Notes under the pieces: generated by a model
The model's database searches: none
Told to the model about the DNA's origin: nothing
Seen by the model: the letters and a program-made list of their open reading frames with translations, nothing else
Source: JAKPQD01 sp029572965
GTDB taxonomy: Bacteria; Bacteroidota; Bacteroidia; Bacteroidales; DTGW01
DNA: 64,000 bases
Reading direction: 5' to 3'
Assembly (NCBI GenBank): GCA_035374585.1
Contig: DAOSPF010000004.1
Coordinates: 1 to 64,000 of the forward strand
Translations under genes and position numbers: made by a program
Shown here: positions 43,838-52,616 of the stretch, one piece after another
Layout: every line of letters begins with the position of its first letter
Position numbering within the stretch: position 1 is the stretch's first letter

Positions 43838-45184
43838 CTATAAGCGTAACATGATAATCCTATGGTCTATCAGCACAAAGATAACCGTAATCAGGGCCGA
43901 ATAAAATAAATACCAACCTACTGGTATATACTCATTTGGGTTAATGCCCAGTTTAAAGTAATTATAGGACATCAGAATTATTTTCTCAATGACATAAACA
44001 ATTACCGTGGCAACGGCAACCCCTACAATCCCATATCGAGGTATCATCAGAAATGTAAGGCCTACGTTGATGATGATATTAAAAACTGCAGTCCACATTA
44101 CCACTTTGTTCTTTTTAAGCCCTATCAATATGGTTTGCGGAAATACCAACCTGCTTGTAATCAACAACACATAAACCATGAATACGTCCGAGCTTTGATA
44201 AAAATTTTTAGTGAAAAGTATCGGGTAAATCAAATCGCTAAAAAACAAAAGCAATATAGAAATCGGAAACAATATATGCATCAAACGCAATGATCGCTTC
44301 TTTAAAGTAAGCAAACCAAATTTCATTTTCGACATAGACGAAAACTGTGTAAGCATTGCATTGTTTAATCCACTTGCAAGCGTTACAACCAAAGGCATTT
44401 CTTTTGCCCCATACCTGAAAATAGCAAATTTTTCGGGCGAAAATTGAGCCGAAACAATCAATCCATCAATATATTGAGCAGAACCACTCAATAATGAACT
44501 AATAATCAACGGTAAGGCAAGATAAAGATGCTCTTTCATAAAAGATAACGACACCTTTATTATAGCATATTTTTGGATTAACCTTAATAACCATAGAAAT
44601 CTTATCCCTGAAATAATTACTAAACCCCAAATACCTCCCTCAATACCCCATCCTAATTTAACCGGAATAATGACAAATAAAGTTTGTAATGTAAACGAAA
44701 TCAGACCGTAAGCAAGAATATGTTTTGGTTTGTTATATAATAAGTATATGTACTCAATCAGACAAGCCGGGCTACTCAATAAAATATACCATAGCAAACC
44801 ATCGGCATAAGGAAGCGCCTGGCCAGTTTTATATACCTTTATTCCATCTTTAAATAACCAGCCGGCTGCAAAAAGTAAGAGAGAGATAAACAATATGAGC
44901 AAAAAAGTATTAAACAGCTCTGGCGATTTCTGAAAAACTTTTCCGTTACGTAGCTTAAAACTTTGATTATTATTAAAAAGAGGTAATAAAGACTGGATGA
45001 TACCTGTTATCCAAAAGAATGTAACAGTACTTGCCAGGAACAATAAGAGTTCAAAATCGCCAATGTCTTTTTTGGTCAGGTCTATACGGGTAAAAATAAC
45101 ACTTATAATTAAAAATGACACAAACCTAAGTACCTGAAATACCTGCAAACCCAAAATATTGCTTATGACGAACCTTCTGGCCAA
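43838..45184 (-). CDS. Wzx-like oligosaccharide flippase (polysaccharide biosynthesis protein)
   Basis: 448 residues with 12-14 predicted transmembrane helices in the MATE/MOP arrangement. ISNILGLQVFQVLRFVSFL at the N-terminus and PRYGIVGVAVATVIVYVIEK near the C-terminus match the RfbX/Wzx family. It moves lipid-linked repeat units across the inner membrane. No Wzy polymerase is seen in the window. Upstream of GH1 and the WecA-like gene on the same strand. Confidence 0.87.
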   Translation of the reverse strand: MARRFVISNILGLQVFQVLRFVSFLIISVIFTRIDLTKKDIGDFELLLFLASTVTFFWITGIIQSLLPLFNNNQSFKLRNGKVFQKSPELFNTFLLILFISLLLFAAGWLFKDGIKVYKTGQALPYADGLLWYILLSSPACLIEYIYLLYNKPKHILAYGLISFTLQTLFVIIPVKLGWGIEGGIWGLVIISGIRFLWLLRLIQKYAIIKVSLSFMKEHLYLALPLIISSLLSGSAQYIDGLIVSAQFSPEKFAIFRYGAKEMPLVVTLASGLNNAMLTQFSSMSKMKFGLLTLKKRSLRLMHILFPISILLLFFSDLIYPILFTKNFYQSSDVFMVYVLLITSRLVFPQTILIGLKKNKVVMWTAVFNIIINVGLTFLMIPRYGIVGVAVATVIVYVIEKIILMSYNYFKLGINPNEYIPVGWYLFYSALITVIFVLIDHRIIMLRL

Positions 45185-45254
45185 TGAAAATTATTTGAAG
45201 CAAAAATACACTTTACAAAACAAAGAACCTAACTTGTTACTGCCAAATTTAGTC

Positions 45255-46058
45255 TTATTGTTGAGCTTTTGCAATACATGTTATTCCAATTACGCCCAAT
45301 ATAGTAACTGTCCATGCCACAGCACCAAACCCTGTCAAATCTTGCAGATAAACCTGGTTGGATGGCTTATACATCAGGTTTTCAGGGTCTAACATAGTAT
45401 TAGATATACTTGAAACCCAAAATTCATTTTGTATATAAAAGGGCTCAGACTTATTATCTTTCAATGAAAAAGTTAAAAAACACCTTAATGTCATTGGAGT
45501 TGAATCGGGCTTAAAATAGTAAAATACTTCAGAAGTCTTACCTACTTTTGAATAAACATTCTTTCGGACCTTATTGCTTTTGTCAAATTGTTTAATAAAC
45601 TCGCTTCTCAAATAAACCGGCGTTCGCTGAATAAATGATTTAGGGGCTACAAAAGTAACTTGTTCACTTTTTGCCATTGTCCCTGTGATGTCTGAATTGC
45701 TGTAAGTAAAATTCTTAGAGAATTTGTATTCTTCAGAAGAGGAAGAAGCGTTAATTGTCGCAATATCCTTCCACAAACTGATATTATGTCCATTTACAAT
45801 TGCTGAAGATTTGCTCCAATCAATGTATAAAGGAAAATTTGACTTATTATAAATTTCAAAGCTCATTGGAAAACAATTTCCATTAAACGAATATACAACT
45901 TTAACAGTATCATTTTCAAAAACATACGCTTTGCTTTCATTTTGATTGACGTTTCCACTCAATGTAATATACTGATACTTAGTACACCCAGAAAAAGTAA
46001 TTACGCCTAATGTTATTGTCAAAATACAAAATATCCTTTTAATCCTAATGAACCTCAT
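45255..46058 (-). CDS. Lipoprotein of unknown function
   Basis: 267 residues. Signal with lipobox ITFSGC (Cys25 or so), after a basic n-region (MRFIRIKR). The body is beta-rich with FPMSFEIYNKSNFPLYIDWSKSS, like a small immunoglobulin-type domain, and a C-terminal hydrophobic segment (AVAWTVTILGVIGITCIA) that may be a second membrane contact. No enzyme motif. Divergent from the DUF2589 gene. Confidence 0.7.
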   Translation of the reverse strand: MRFIRIKRIFCILTITLGVITFSGCTKYQYITLSGNVNQNESKAYVFENDTVKVVYSFNGNCFPMSFEIYNKSNFPLYIDWSKSSAIVNGHNISLWKDIATINASSSSEEYKFSKNFTYSNSDITGTMAKSEQVTFVAPKSFIQRTPVYLRSEFIKQFDKSNKVRKNVYSKVGKTSEVFYYFKPDSTPMTLRCFLTFSLKDNKSEPFYIQNEFWVSSISNTMLDPENLMYKPSNQVYLQDLTGFGAVAWTVTILGVIGITCIAKAQQ

Positions 46059-46234
46059 AACCCAGAGTTTAGTGTTTAAATGTACATTAACGAATTCTAT
46101 GCCAAATTAAAACAAATTTGTCTTATAACTATTCTTTTCAAATAAAAAACAGAAGTTGACCTTCTAAAAAAATATTTGCAGAGATTTATTTTTCCTTTTT
46201 ACAACAAAGCCTTATTTTAGCAAAAACTCATACC

Positions 46235-46858
46235 ATGGATGCAATTAAAGATCAAAAAACACCTCCCATTACATTGCCACAGGCTGTATTGGCACCACTT
46301 CTTTCTCTTTTTCAAGCGCAAGTTCATGCAGGTAGGGCATTTCTAAGTTATTTGCTTCAAATAGGTTCGCCCCATGTTGAGGTTGACGAATCTGGAATGA
46401 TTATAGAACAAGCCCGTAAAGAAAAAGAAGCATTGTATAAGCAAACCTTTACTTTTGAAAAAAAAGTTAATGACCAAACACAAAAGTTTGAGCTTTCGGT
46501 CCCTACTTTATCTCTTGTTCCTATTGCTCCGCTGGGAATTGACTCTGCCGAGTTCGAATTCGATTTCAGGGTTGAAAATTTTCAGGCGCATGCCCAAATG
46601 CAAAAATCTGAAAAGAAGGCTCTTGAAAAGGATGCCTTTTCATCTGATAATCGTCCATGGTACTTAGTTGAAAACCCAATTAATTTTAGTGGCAATGTTG
46701 TGCCTCCTTCTGAAGAAGCTACAGCGACAAGTAAAACGCAAAATGTTATCAAAATTAAAATTACTGTTGGGAAACAACCCATTCCATCAGGATTGGACAA
46801 ATTTCTGGTATCGCTCAACCAATTGGCTGAGGTAAATGAAATGAAAAGTGTGCAATAA
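46235..46858 (+). CDS. DUF2589 domain protein
   Basis: 207 residues. The family pattern is visible: an N-terminal amphipathic helix (LAPLLSLFQAQVHAGRAFL), a beta-rich middle with the hallmark LSVPTLSLVPIAPLGIDSAE, and a C-terminal IKITVGKQPIPSGLDKFLVSL stretch, equivalent to the usual '...MPAGLxRLLxIL' ending. No signal peptide. Function is unknown. It stands alone between divergent and downstream genes, with a hairpin 85 bp beyond its stop. Confidence 0.78.
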   Translation: MDAIKDQKTPPITLPQAVLAPLLSLFQAQVHAGRAFLSYLLQIGSPHVEVDESGMIIEQARKEKEALYKQTFTFEKKVNDQTQKFELSVPTLSLVPIAPLGIDSAEFEFDFRVENFQAHAQMQKSEKKALEKDAFSSDNRPWYLVENPINFSGNVVPPSEEATATSKTQNVIKIKITVGKQPIPSGLDKFLVSLNQLAEVNEMKSVQ

Positions 46859-46942
46859 AATTCAAAAATTGCAAATATTTTGATACTATTTATCCGCAAA
46901 TAATCATCAAGCCTCAATAAAGGATAGTGCATACATAAAAAA

Positions 46943-46972
46943 AAATGCACCCATATTTCTACGGGTGCATTT
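46943..46972. terminator. Hairpin after the DUF2589 gene
   Basis: AAATGCACCC (46943-46952) pairs with GGGTGCATTT (46963-46972). On the plus strand only TTT follows; the longer T-run is on the minus strand, so it would stop antisense transcripts from the right better than DUF2589 transcripts. Confidence 0.7.
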
Positions 46973-47239
46973 ACAAACTAACCAACCTAAAAAGAGATTT
47001 CAAGAAATACTATCAACCTCAGTACTACTAACTTAATGCATATATAATATGTATTATACCAATCTTTTGTTACAAAATAAATCTTATTTAAATAAAACTA
47101 ACTCTCAATATATTTCAAAATAGTAGAAATTTTAACCATTTTTTAAATCAAATATCAATATATTTGATTCAAAAAATCAAATAATTTTATATTTTTAGCT
47201 ATGTACAACATTTTCAATTTTTATAATTACAACAAGCTT

Positions 47240-47256
47240 AGCGTATAATATACGCT
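47240..47256. promoter_or_regulatory. Perfect 17 bp palindrome upstream of susC
   Basis: AGCGTATA-A-TATACGCT, 8 bp arms around one base, 64 bp before the -33 element. Suitable for a dimeric regulator. Confidence 0.4.
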
Positions 47257-47319
47257 TTGAAAGCCCTCAAATACTGATAATACTAATTTTGACAGAGTTA
47301 TTTGACAGATTTTTCCCCC

Positions 47320-47347
47320 TTGTTTGCAACTAATGAATTTAGCTTTG
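47320..47347 (+). promoter_or_regulatory. Promoter of susC-susD
   Basis: TTG (47320-47322), 17 bp, TAGCTTTG (47340-47347): full Bacteroidota consensus. The leader to the ATG at 47396 is about 42 nt. Confidence 0.75.
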
Positions 47348-47395
47348 GCCAAGCAATTTTTCTCTCAACTACAATACTAACAAAATTAAACAAGT

Positions 47396-50300
47396 ATGAA
47401 ACAAAATGACATTGAATTGAAAAGCAATGTAAGCTTTAAACGAGCCTTTCTGTTTTTAGCTTCATTACTTATTTTCACGTGGGCCATAGGCCAGGAAAAA
47501 ACCATTACCGGTCAAATTGTTGACAAAACCGGTAGTACATTACCAGGTGTAAATATTGTTGTTAAAGGCACAACAACAGGAACTGTTTCTGACATTGATG
47601 GTAAATTTAGCATCAAAGTCCCTAATGAAAACGCAGTATTGCAATTTTCATTTATTGGATACGAAACACAAGAAGTTGTTGTAGGGTCTCAAACCAGCAT
47701 TCCTGTTACTATGAATGAAGCTGTTAGTGAGCTTAATGAAGTAGTAGTTATTGGTTATGGTACACAGAAAAAAAGCGACCTGACAGGTTCTGTAGCTTCA
47801 GTATCTGGTGCTAAGCTTGCCGAAGTGCCTGTAGCTAATATTGCCCAAGCATTGCAGGGCCGCGCAGCTGGTGTTAGCATTACTACTAATACAGGTATGC
47901 CTGGCGGTTCTGTTAACATCCAGATTCGTGGGATGACCTCAATCAATGGAACAAACCCATTAGTTGTTATTGACGGTATCCCCGGAGGTGATATGACTAA
48001 ACTAAACGCAGCAGATATTGCTTCTGTTGAAATTTTGAAAGATGCTGCTTCTGCTGCTATCTATGGTTCATCAGGTGGTAATGGTGTTATCCTTGTAACA
48101 ACAAAAAAAGGTAGTGCAGGAAAAATTACAACCAATGTAAACTATTCTTATGGCTGGCAAAGCATTGCTAACGAAGTAGAAATGATGGGCCTTAAAGATT
48201 ACAACAGGGTATTAGGCGAACTCAAGTTAGCTCAATTTACTACTAATATTGACACATTAGAATATTACAACTGGAACGATCTTTTCTTCAAAAAGAATGT
48301 TCCTATGCAAAGTGCTGACTTTAGTGTTGCAGGCGGTTCTGAAAAATCAAATTTCTATATTAGTGGTTCTTACCTCGAACAAGAAGGTATTATTAAGAAA
48401 TCAAATTACACAAAAACAAACTTGCGTGTAAAAGCTGACCAAAAGTTGACCAACCATATTAAGTTTGATCAAAATGTTAGTTATTCAAACACAATCAACG
48501 AAGGTTACGAAGAATGGATGTATACTGGTGTTTACCAAACCCCGGTTTATAATGCCATCATTATGCCACCTTACATGAAAGGATATCAGGACGATGGAAA
48601 ATGGACTGTTACACCTGGTGGGGTAAGAAACGCCATGGTTATGGTTGATAACAGAAATTACTGGTCAAAAAATGCTGTATTTGAAGCCAATGCAGGTTTA
48701 ACCATTGAATTGTTTAAAGGATTGACCTATACTCCACGTATAGCCGGAACAATGTCAATTCTTGATAATCAAAACTACACTCCAAAATACTTTGCTAAAG
48801 CTGATGATTATCAAACATTTAACCTTTTAGAGAAAAATATGCAAAGAGGCTTCAATTGGATGTTGCAAAACGTTGTTACTTATAACACTAGCATTTCTGA
48901 AGTACACAATGTTTCTGTAATGGCAGGTATGGAAGCTTCAAGAAACTGGGGGTATAATATTCAAGGTTCGAGGCAAAATATAGCAAGCGATTTGCCAAAC
49001 ATGCTTTATTTTGTTAAATCATTGGACGACACTTCAAATTTTCAAAATGTTACAGGTACAGGTTATGAAAGAAAATTTGCTGCATACTTTGGACGTTTGT
49101 CTTATGATTATAAAGGATTAGTTCTTTTACAGTTTAACCTGCGCCGAGACGGTCAGTCAGATTTTGGGCCTAACAACAGGTGGGGTAACTTCTATTCAGG
49201 TTCTGCCGGTTTCAAATTCAGCGAATTAGAAGCTGTTAAGAATTTAGGGTTAATTAGTTTTGGTAAAGTAAGGTTGTCTTATGGTGAAATGGGACAGTAT
49301 CCACGTTCAAACTGGCCTTATTTAGCTAAAATCTTAACTACTGTCCCTACTTATAATTATTCATTTAATAATAGGGTTTCTCAAACTGGTGCAGGCCCTG
49401 TACAAATTGCCAACCCTGATATTCAATGGGAAAAGGTTCAATCACAAGGTGTAGGTCTTGATTTAGGCTTTTTTAAAGACAAAGTCATGTTTTCTATTGA
49501 TTATTTCAACAAATACAACAACAACATGTTGATGTACAAAGATGTTGGACTTGTAAACGGTGTTTTCCAAACCAATTCAGGTGGTGAAGGCGGGCCTACA
49601 AGACCTGAAGTTAACTCTGGTACAGTAAAAAATAGTGGTATAGAATTATCTCTCTCATACAAAGAAACTTTTGGAGAACTTAAATCGCAGTTAGACTTTA
49701 ACTTAACTTATGTTACCAATGAGATTACTGATTTAGCTACCGACTCAATTGTAAAAGGAAATGTTCACAACGAATTTTCGGGTATTACCATTAGTAAAAT
49801 TGGACATTCAATTGGTGAATTTTGGGGTTATCAATCAGATGGAATTTTTAGAAAAGGAGACCCTACATTAACCGATGCAAAAGGGAAACCTTTCTTCTAT
49901 ACTATAAATGCTAAAGGTGATACTGTTAAATATAGCACAGCTGTCACTGCCGGAGATGCAAAATGGGTAGATTTGAACAATGACGGTATTATTGACAACA
50001 ACGACCGTACCTATTTAGGAAACCCTAACCCTCCATTCGTATTCAGCTTTTCTATTAACCTTGCATACAAAGCATTAGACTTTTCTGCTTTCTTCAATGG
50101 AGTATATGGCAACAAAATATTCAATGGTGGGAAACGTTATTTCTATGACTGGAACAACAGAATTACCAACCGTGCTGCTGCCTTTGCCGATAGATACAGA
50201 GAACCTCTTACAGATAAACAAGGAAACTTAATCCTCGACAACCACGGGGTTCCTATTGACGAAGGAAACACTTCAAGCAGTATGCCTAAAATGGGGGTTA

Positions 50301-50587
50301 ACAGTTGGGGCCGTTCTTCTGATTTGTTAATTGAAGATGGCTCATACTTAAGGTTAAAATCTATCCAACTAGGATATACAGTTCCACCAAAGCTTACCCA
50401 AAAAGTGAAAATTGAGAAATTTAGGGTGTATGTATCAGTATCTAATGTGTTTACATTGACAAAATACTCCGGATACGATCCTGAAGTGGCACGTTATGAC
50501 TTTAGTGACCCATCAATATTGGGTGTTGATATTGGAGGATATCCTAAAACAAGGATGTTTACAGTAGGAGCTAATCTTTCATTTTAA
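47396..50587 (+). CDS. SusC/RagA TonB-linked outer-membrane transporter
   Basis: 1063 residues. Signal peptide to about 32 (TWAIGQ), carboxypeptidase-like domain (GQIVDKTGSTLPGVNIVVKG), TonB box and plug (EVVVIGYGTQKKSDLTGSV, QALQGRAAGVSI, IQIRGMTSINGTNPLVVIDG, AAIYGSSGGNGVILVTTKKG), then a large barrel ending ANLSF. Imports a glycan or peptide as a lidded pedal-bin with SusD. No glycoside hydrolase or dedicated regulator sits beside it, so the substrate is undetermined. Confidence 0.95.
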   Translation: MKQNDIELKSNVSFKRAFLFLASLLIFTWAIGQEKTITGQIVDKTGSTLPGVNIVVKGTTTGTVSDIDGKFSIKVPNENAVLQFSFIGYETQEVVVGSQTSIPVTMNEAVSELNEVVVIGYGTQKKSDLTGSVASVSGAKLAEVPVANIAQALQGRAAGVSITTNTGMPGGSVNIQIRGMTSINGTNPLVVIDGIPGGDMTKLNAADIASVEILKDAASAAIYGSSGGNGVILVTTKKGSAGKITTNVNYSYGWQSIANEVEMMGLKDYNRVLGELKLAQFTTNIDTLEYYNWNDLFFKKNVPMQSADFSVAGGSEKSNFYISGSYLEQEGIIKKSNYTKTNLRVKADQKLTNHIKFDQNVSYSNTINEGYEEWMYTGVYQTPVYNAIIMPPYMKGYQDDGKWTVTPGGVRNAMVMVDNRNYWSKNAVFEANAGLTIELFKGLTYTPRIAGTMSILDNQNYTPKYFAKADDYQTFNLLEKNMQRGFNWMLQNVVTYNTSISEVHNVSVMAGMEASRNWGYNIQGSRQNIASDLPNMLYFVKSLDDTSNFQNVTGTGYERKFAAYFGRLSYDYKGLVLLQFNLRRDGQSDFGPNNRWGNFYSGSAGFKFSELEAVKNLGLISFGKVRLSYGEMGQYPRSNWPYLAKILTTVPTYNYSFNNRVSQTGAGPVQIANPDIQWEKVQSQGVGLDLGFFKDKVMFSIDYFNKYNNNMLMYKDVGLVNGVFQTNSGGEGGPTRPEVNSGTVKNSGIELSLSYKETFGELKSQLDFNLTYVTNEITDLATDSIVKGNVHNEFSGITISKIGHSIGEFWGYQSDGIFRKGDPTLTDAKGKPFFYTINAKGDTVKYSTAVTAGDAKWVDLNNDGIIDNNDRTYLGNPNPPFVFSFSINLAYKALDFSAFFNGVYGNKIFNGGKRYFYDWNNRITNRAAAFADRYREPLTDKQGNLILDNHGVPIDEGNTSSSMPKMGVNSWGRSSDLLIEDGSYLRLKSIQLGYTVPPKLTQKVKIEKFRVYVSVSNVFTLTKYSGYDPEVARYDFSDPSILGVDIGGYPKTRMFTVGANLSF

Positions 50588-50606
50588 CAAATAAAATCAA
50601 TTGAAT

Positions 50607-52268
50607 ATGAAAACAAAAATATATAAGTACTTATTAATCGGTTTGTTATTTAGTTTTGTAATGAGCTGTAAAGAGGATTTCCTCAATGTTGAGCCTATTG
50701 CAACAGATAACGAAGCATCTTTCTATTTAACCCAGAAAGATGCAGAAATGGCTACTACTGCTGTATATGCCCAATTAGCATATATGACTGCCTGGGACAG
50801 GGAAACATCTATGTTATTGGGTAATATGGCTTCTGATGACGCTGATGCTGGCGGTGAAGACCCTGGAGATGTTACCAGTTTTCAGGATATTGCAAAACTT
50901 AAACATATCCCATCGAATGAAAATCTCAGGCTTCCATATGGTGTGTTTTATAAAGCTATTATGCTTGCTAATAAAGCTTTAGAAAAATTGCCCAATATCC
51001 CTAAAATTGACAAAGAGGCATCTCCTGCTGCAATAAATCAAATGATAGCTGAAATTAAAGCTCTGAGGGCATTAAATACCTTTCAGTTAACACAGATTTA
51101 TGGTGAAGTACCTTTAGTTGACCATGTTTTAGGCTCTTCTGAATTTATTCAGCCTCGTGCTAAAATGAAAGATCTTTATGCTTTTATGGAAAAAGATTTA
51201 AAAGAAGCTATTGAAGTACTCCCTTTAAGCTATGATGCTGAAAATGTTGGAAGAATTACAAAAGGGGCTGCTATGGCTATTTTAGCAAAAATTTATCTCT
51301 TTGGTTCTTCTTATGCAAAAAATTACCCTGGGGACGCTCGTTTTGAAGGATTGACCGAAAGATGGGCAGATGCTTTGGCTATGGCTGAAAATGTTATGAA
51401 CCTTGGGGTTTATAAGCTTTTAGGTGCTGATGGCGAAACATATAGTTGCTGGAGGGGTGATAAGGTTAGCGGATTCCGTTATTTGTTTACTACTGCCGGC
51501 GATAACAGTGCTGAAGCAATACTTGAAGTACAAAATATCCAGGACGGATTAAAATGGTTGAGCTCCAGAGGTTCATCTATTGTTCACTGGTCTGGGCCTC
51601 GTTACTATTATGATGCCAAAGGGGTAAAACAAACTACAAGCTATTGGGGCTTTGATATACCCACAAAGTCACTAAAAGACGAATTTGAAGCTGGTGACCC
51701 ACGCTTGGATATTACTATTCACATGCCTGGCGGAAATGACTCAATCAACTTAACAGGTGGCTGGTATAAAATTTGCTTTGACAATTCATTAACCCGTATG
51801 TACCAGAACAAATACGAATGTTCGTATGATGAGTATCGTAAAAATACCGGTTCTTGGAACGAAGCTCCTATGAATTTCAAAATATTGCGCTATGGCGAAG
51901 TTGTTTTGACTGCTGCTGAAGCTGCTGTAATGCTTGGCAATAATGATAAAGCACTGAAATATATCAATATGATACGTTCACGTGCACGTGCTTGTGGTGG
52001 CCCAGGTAATACTGTTCCTGCTGATCTTACTGGTACCGTAACTTTAGATCAGGTAAAACATGAACGCAGGTGCGAGTTAGCCTTGGAAGGGAAACGTTTC
52101 TACGACTTAGTTCGTTGGGGAGATGCTTCTGCCAAGTTAAACGGGTTTGTTAAAGGAAATGATGAATCTGTTGTATTTGTTAAGGGTAAACATGAGTTTT
52201 TCCCTATTCCTCAAGCCGAGGTTGATGTTAGCAAGGGTGTTCTTAAACAATATCCTGGTTGGGAATAA
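50607..52268 (+). CDS. SusD/RagB nutrient-binding lipoprotein
   Basis: 553 residues. Lipobox FVMSC (Cys21) then KEDFLNVEP, the standard SusD mature start. TPR-like helices (AEIKALRALNTFQLTQIYGEVPL) and the C-terminal LALEGKRFYDLVRWGDA and FFPIPQAEVDVS motifs are typical. The true start is ATG 50607; a TTG two codons earlier is not needed. It lies 19 bp after susC and forms the lid over it. Confidence 0.94.
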   Translation: MKTKIYKYLLIGLLFSFVMSCKEDFLNVEPIATDNEASFYLTQKDAEMATTAVYAQLAYMTAWDRETSMLLGNMASDDADAGGEDPGDVTSFQDIAKLKHIPSNENLRLPYGVFYKAIMLANKALEKLPNIPKIDKEASPAAINQMIAEIKALRALNTFQLTQIYGEVPLVDHVLGSSEFIQPRAKMKDLYAFMEKDLKEAIEVLPLSYDAENVGRITKGAAMAILAKIYLFGSSYAKNYPGDARFEGLTERWADALAMAENVMNLGVYKLLGADGETYSCWRGDKVSGFRYLFTTAGDNSAEAILEVQNIQDGLKWLSSRGSSIVHWSGPRYYYDAKGVKQTTSYWGFDIPTKSLKDEFEAGDPRLDITIHMPGGNDSINLTGGWYKICFDNSLTRMYQNKYECSYDEYRKNTGSWNEAPMNFKILRYGEVVLTAAEAAVMLGNNDKALKYINMIRSRARACGGPGNTVPADLTGTVTLDQVKHERRCELALEGKRFYDLVRWGDASAKLNGFVKGNDESVVFVKGKHEFFPIPQAEVDVSKGVLKQYPGWE

Positions 52269-52291
52269 ACTTGATTATTTTCATATAGCAT

Positions 52292-52330
52292 AAAAAAAGG
52301 TGCTTCATTTTGTGTGAAGCACCTTTTTTT
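52292..52330 (+). terminator. Terminator of the susC-susD operon
   Basis: AAAAAAAGGTGCTTCA (52292-52307) pairs with TGAAGCACCTTTTTTT (52315-52330); a strong stem ending in a T-run. Confidence 0.9.
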
Positions 52331-52616
52331 ATGCTGATACTAAAAACACTATGCAAATTACAATGTCGTTTATTATGACAACATTTTCAATGATAATTGT
52401 CAAGGATTTGTTGTTAACTTAAAGTGTTATTGAAATACAAAGGAATTTTTCTGTTAAAGGTTTCGCTGTTTTCATTGCATCGTTATTGCCTTGAATTTTT
52501 GTAATTTTTGCTTCAGGATAAAAGTTTGCAATGCTAATACCTATGCATTCTTTTAATGCTTTTAATGTCGAACTGACGTTAATCTTATGACGAATTCCGT
52601 TTTAATTTTATTGAAT
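52331..52616 (-). pseudogene. Intergenic stretch with a possible gene remnant
   Basis: 286 bp with no intact gene. On the minus strand about 60 codons stay open (roughly 52601 to the stop at 52419) and read protein-like text such as ECIGISIANFYPEAKITKIQ and NDAMKTAKPLTEKFLC, without a usable start codon. It may be the tail of a decayed gene; chance cannot be excluded. Confidence 0.25.

Larger units (their letters stand above)
46859..47395. promoter_or_regulatory. Long regulatory region upstream of susC
   Basis: 537 bp without a gene. Contents in order: hairpin 46943-46972; three copies of AATCAAATA (47146-47154, inverted 47161-47169, direct 47175-47183); perfect palindrome AGCGTATA-A-TATACGCT (47240-47256); the susC promoter (47320-47347). 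Confidence 0.6.
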
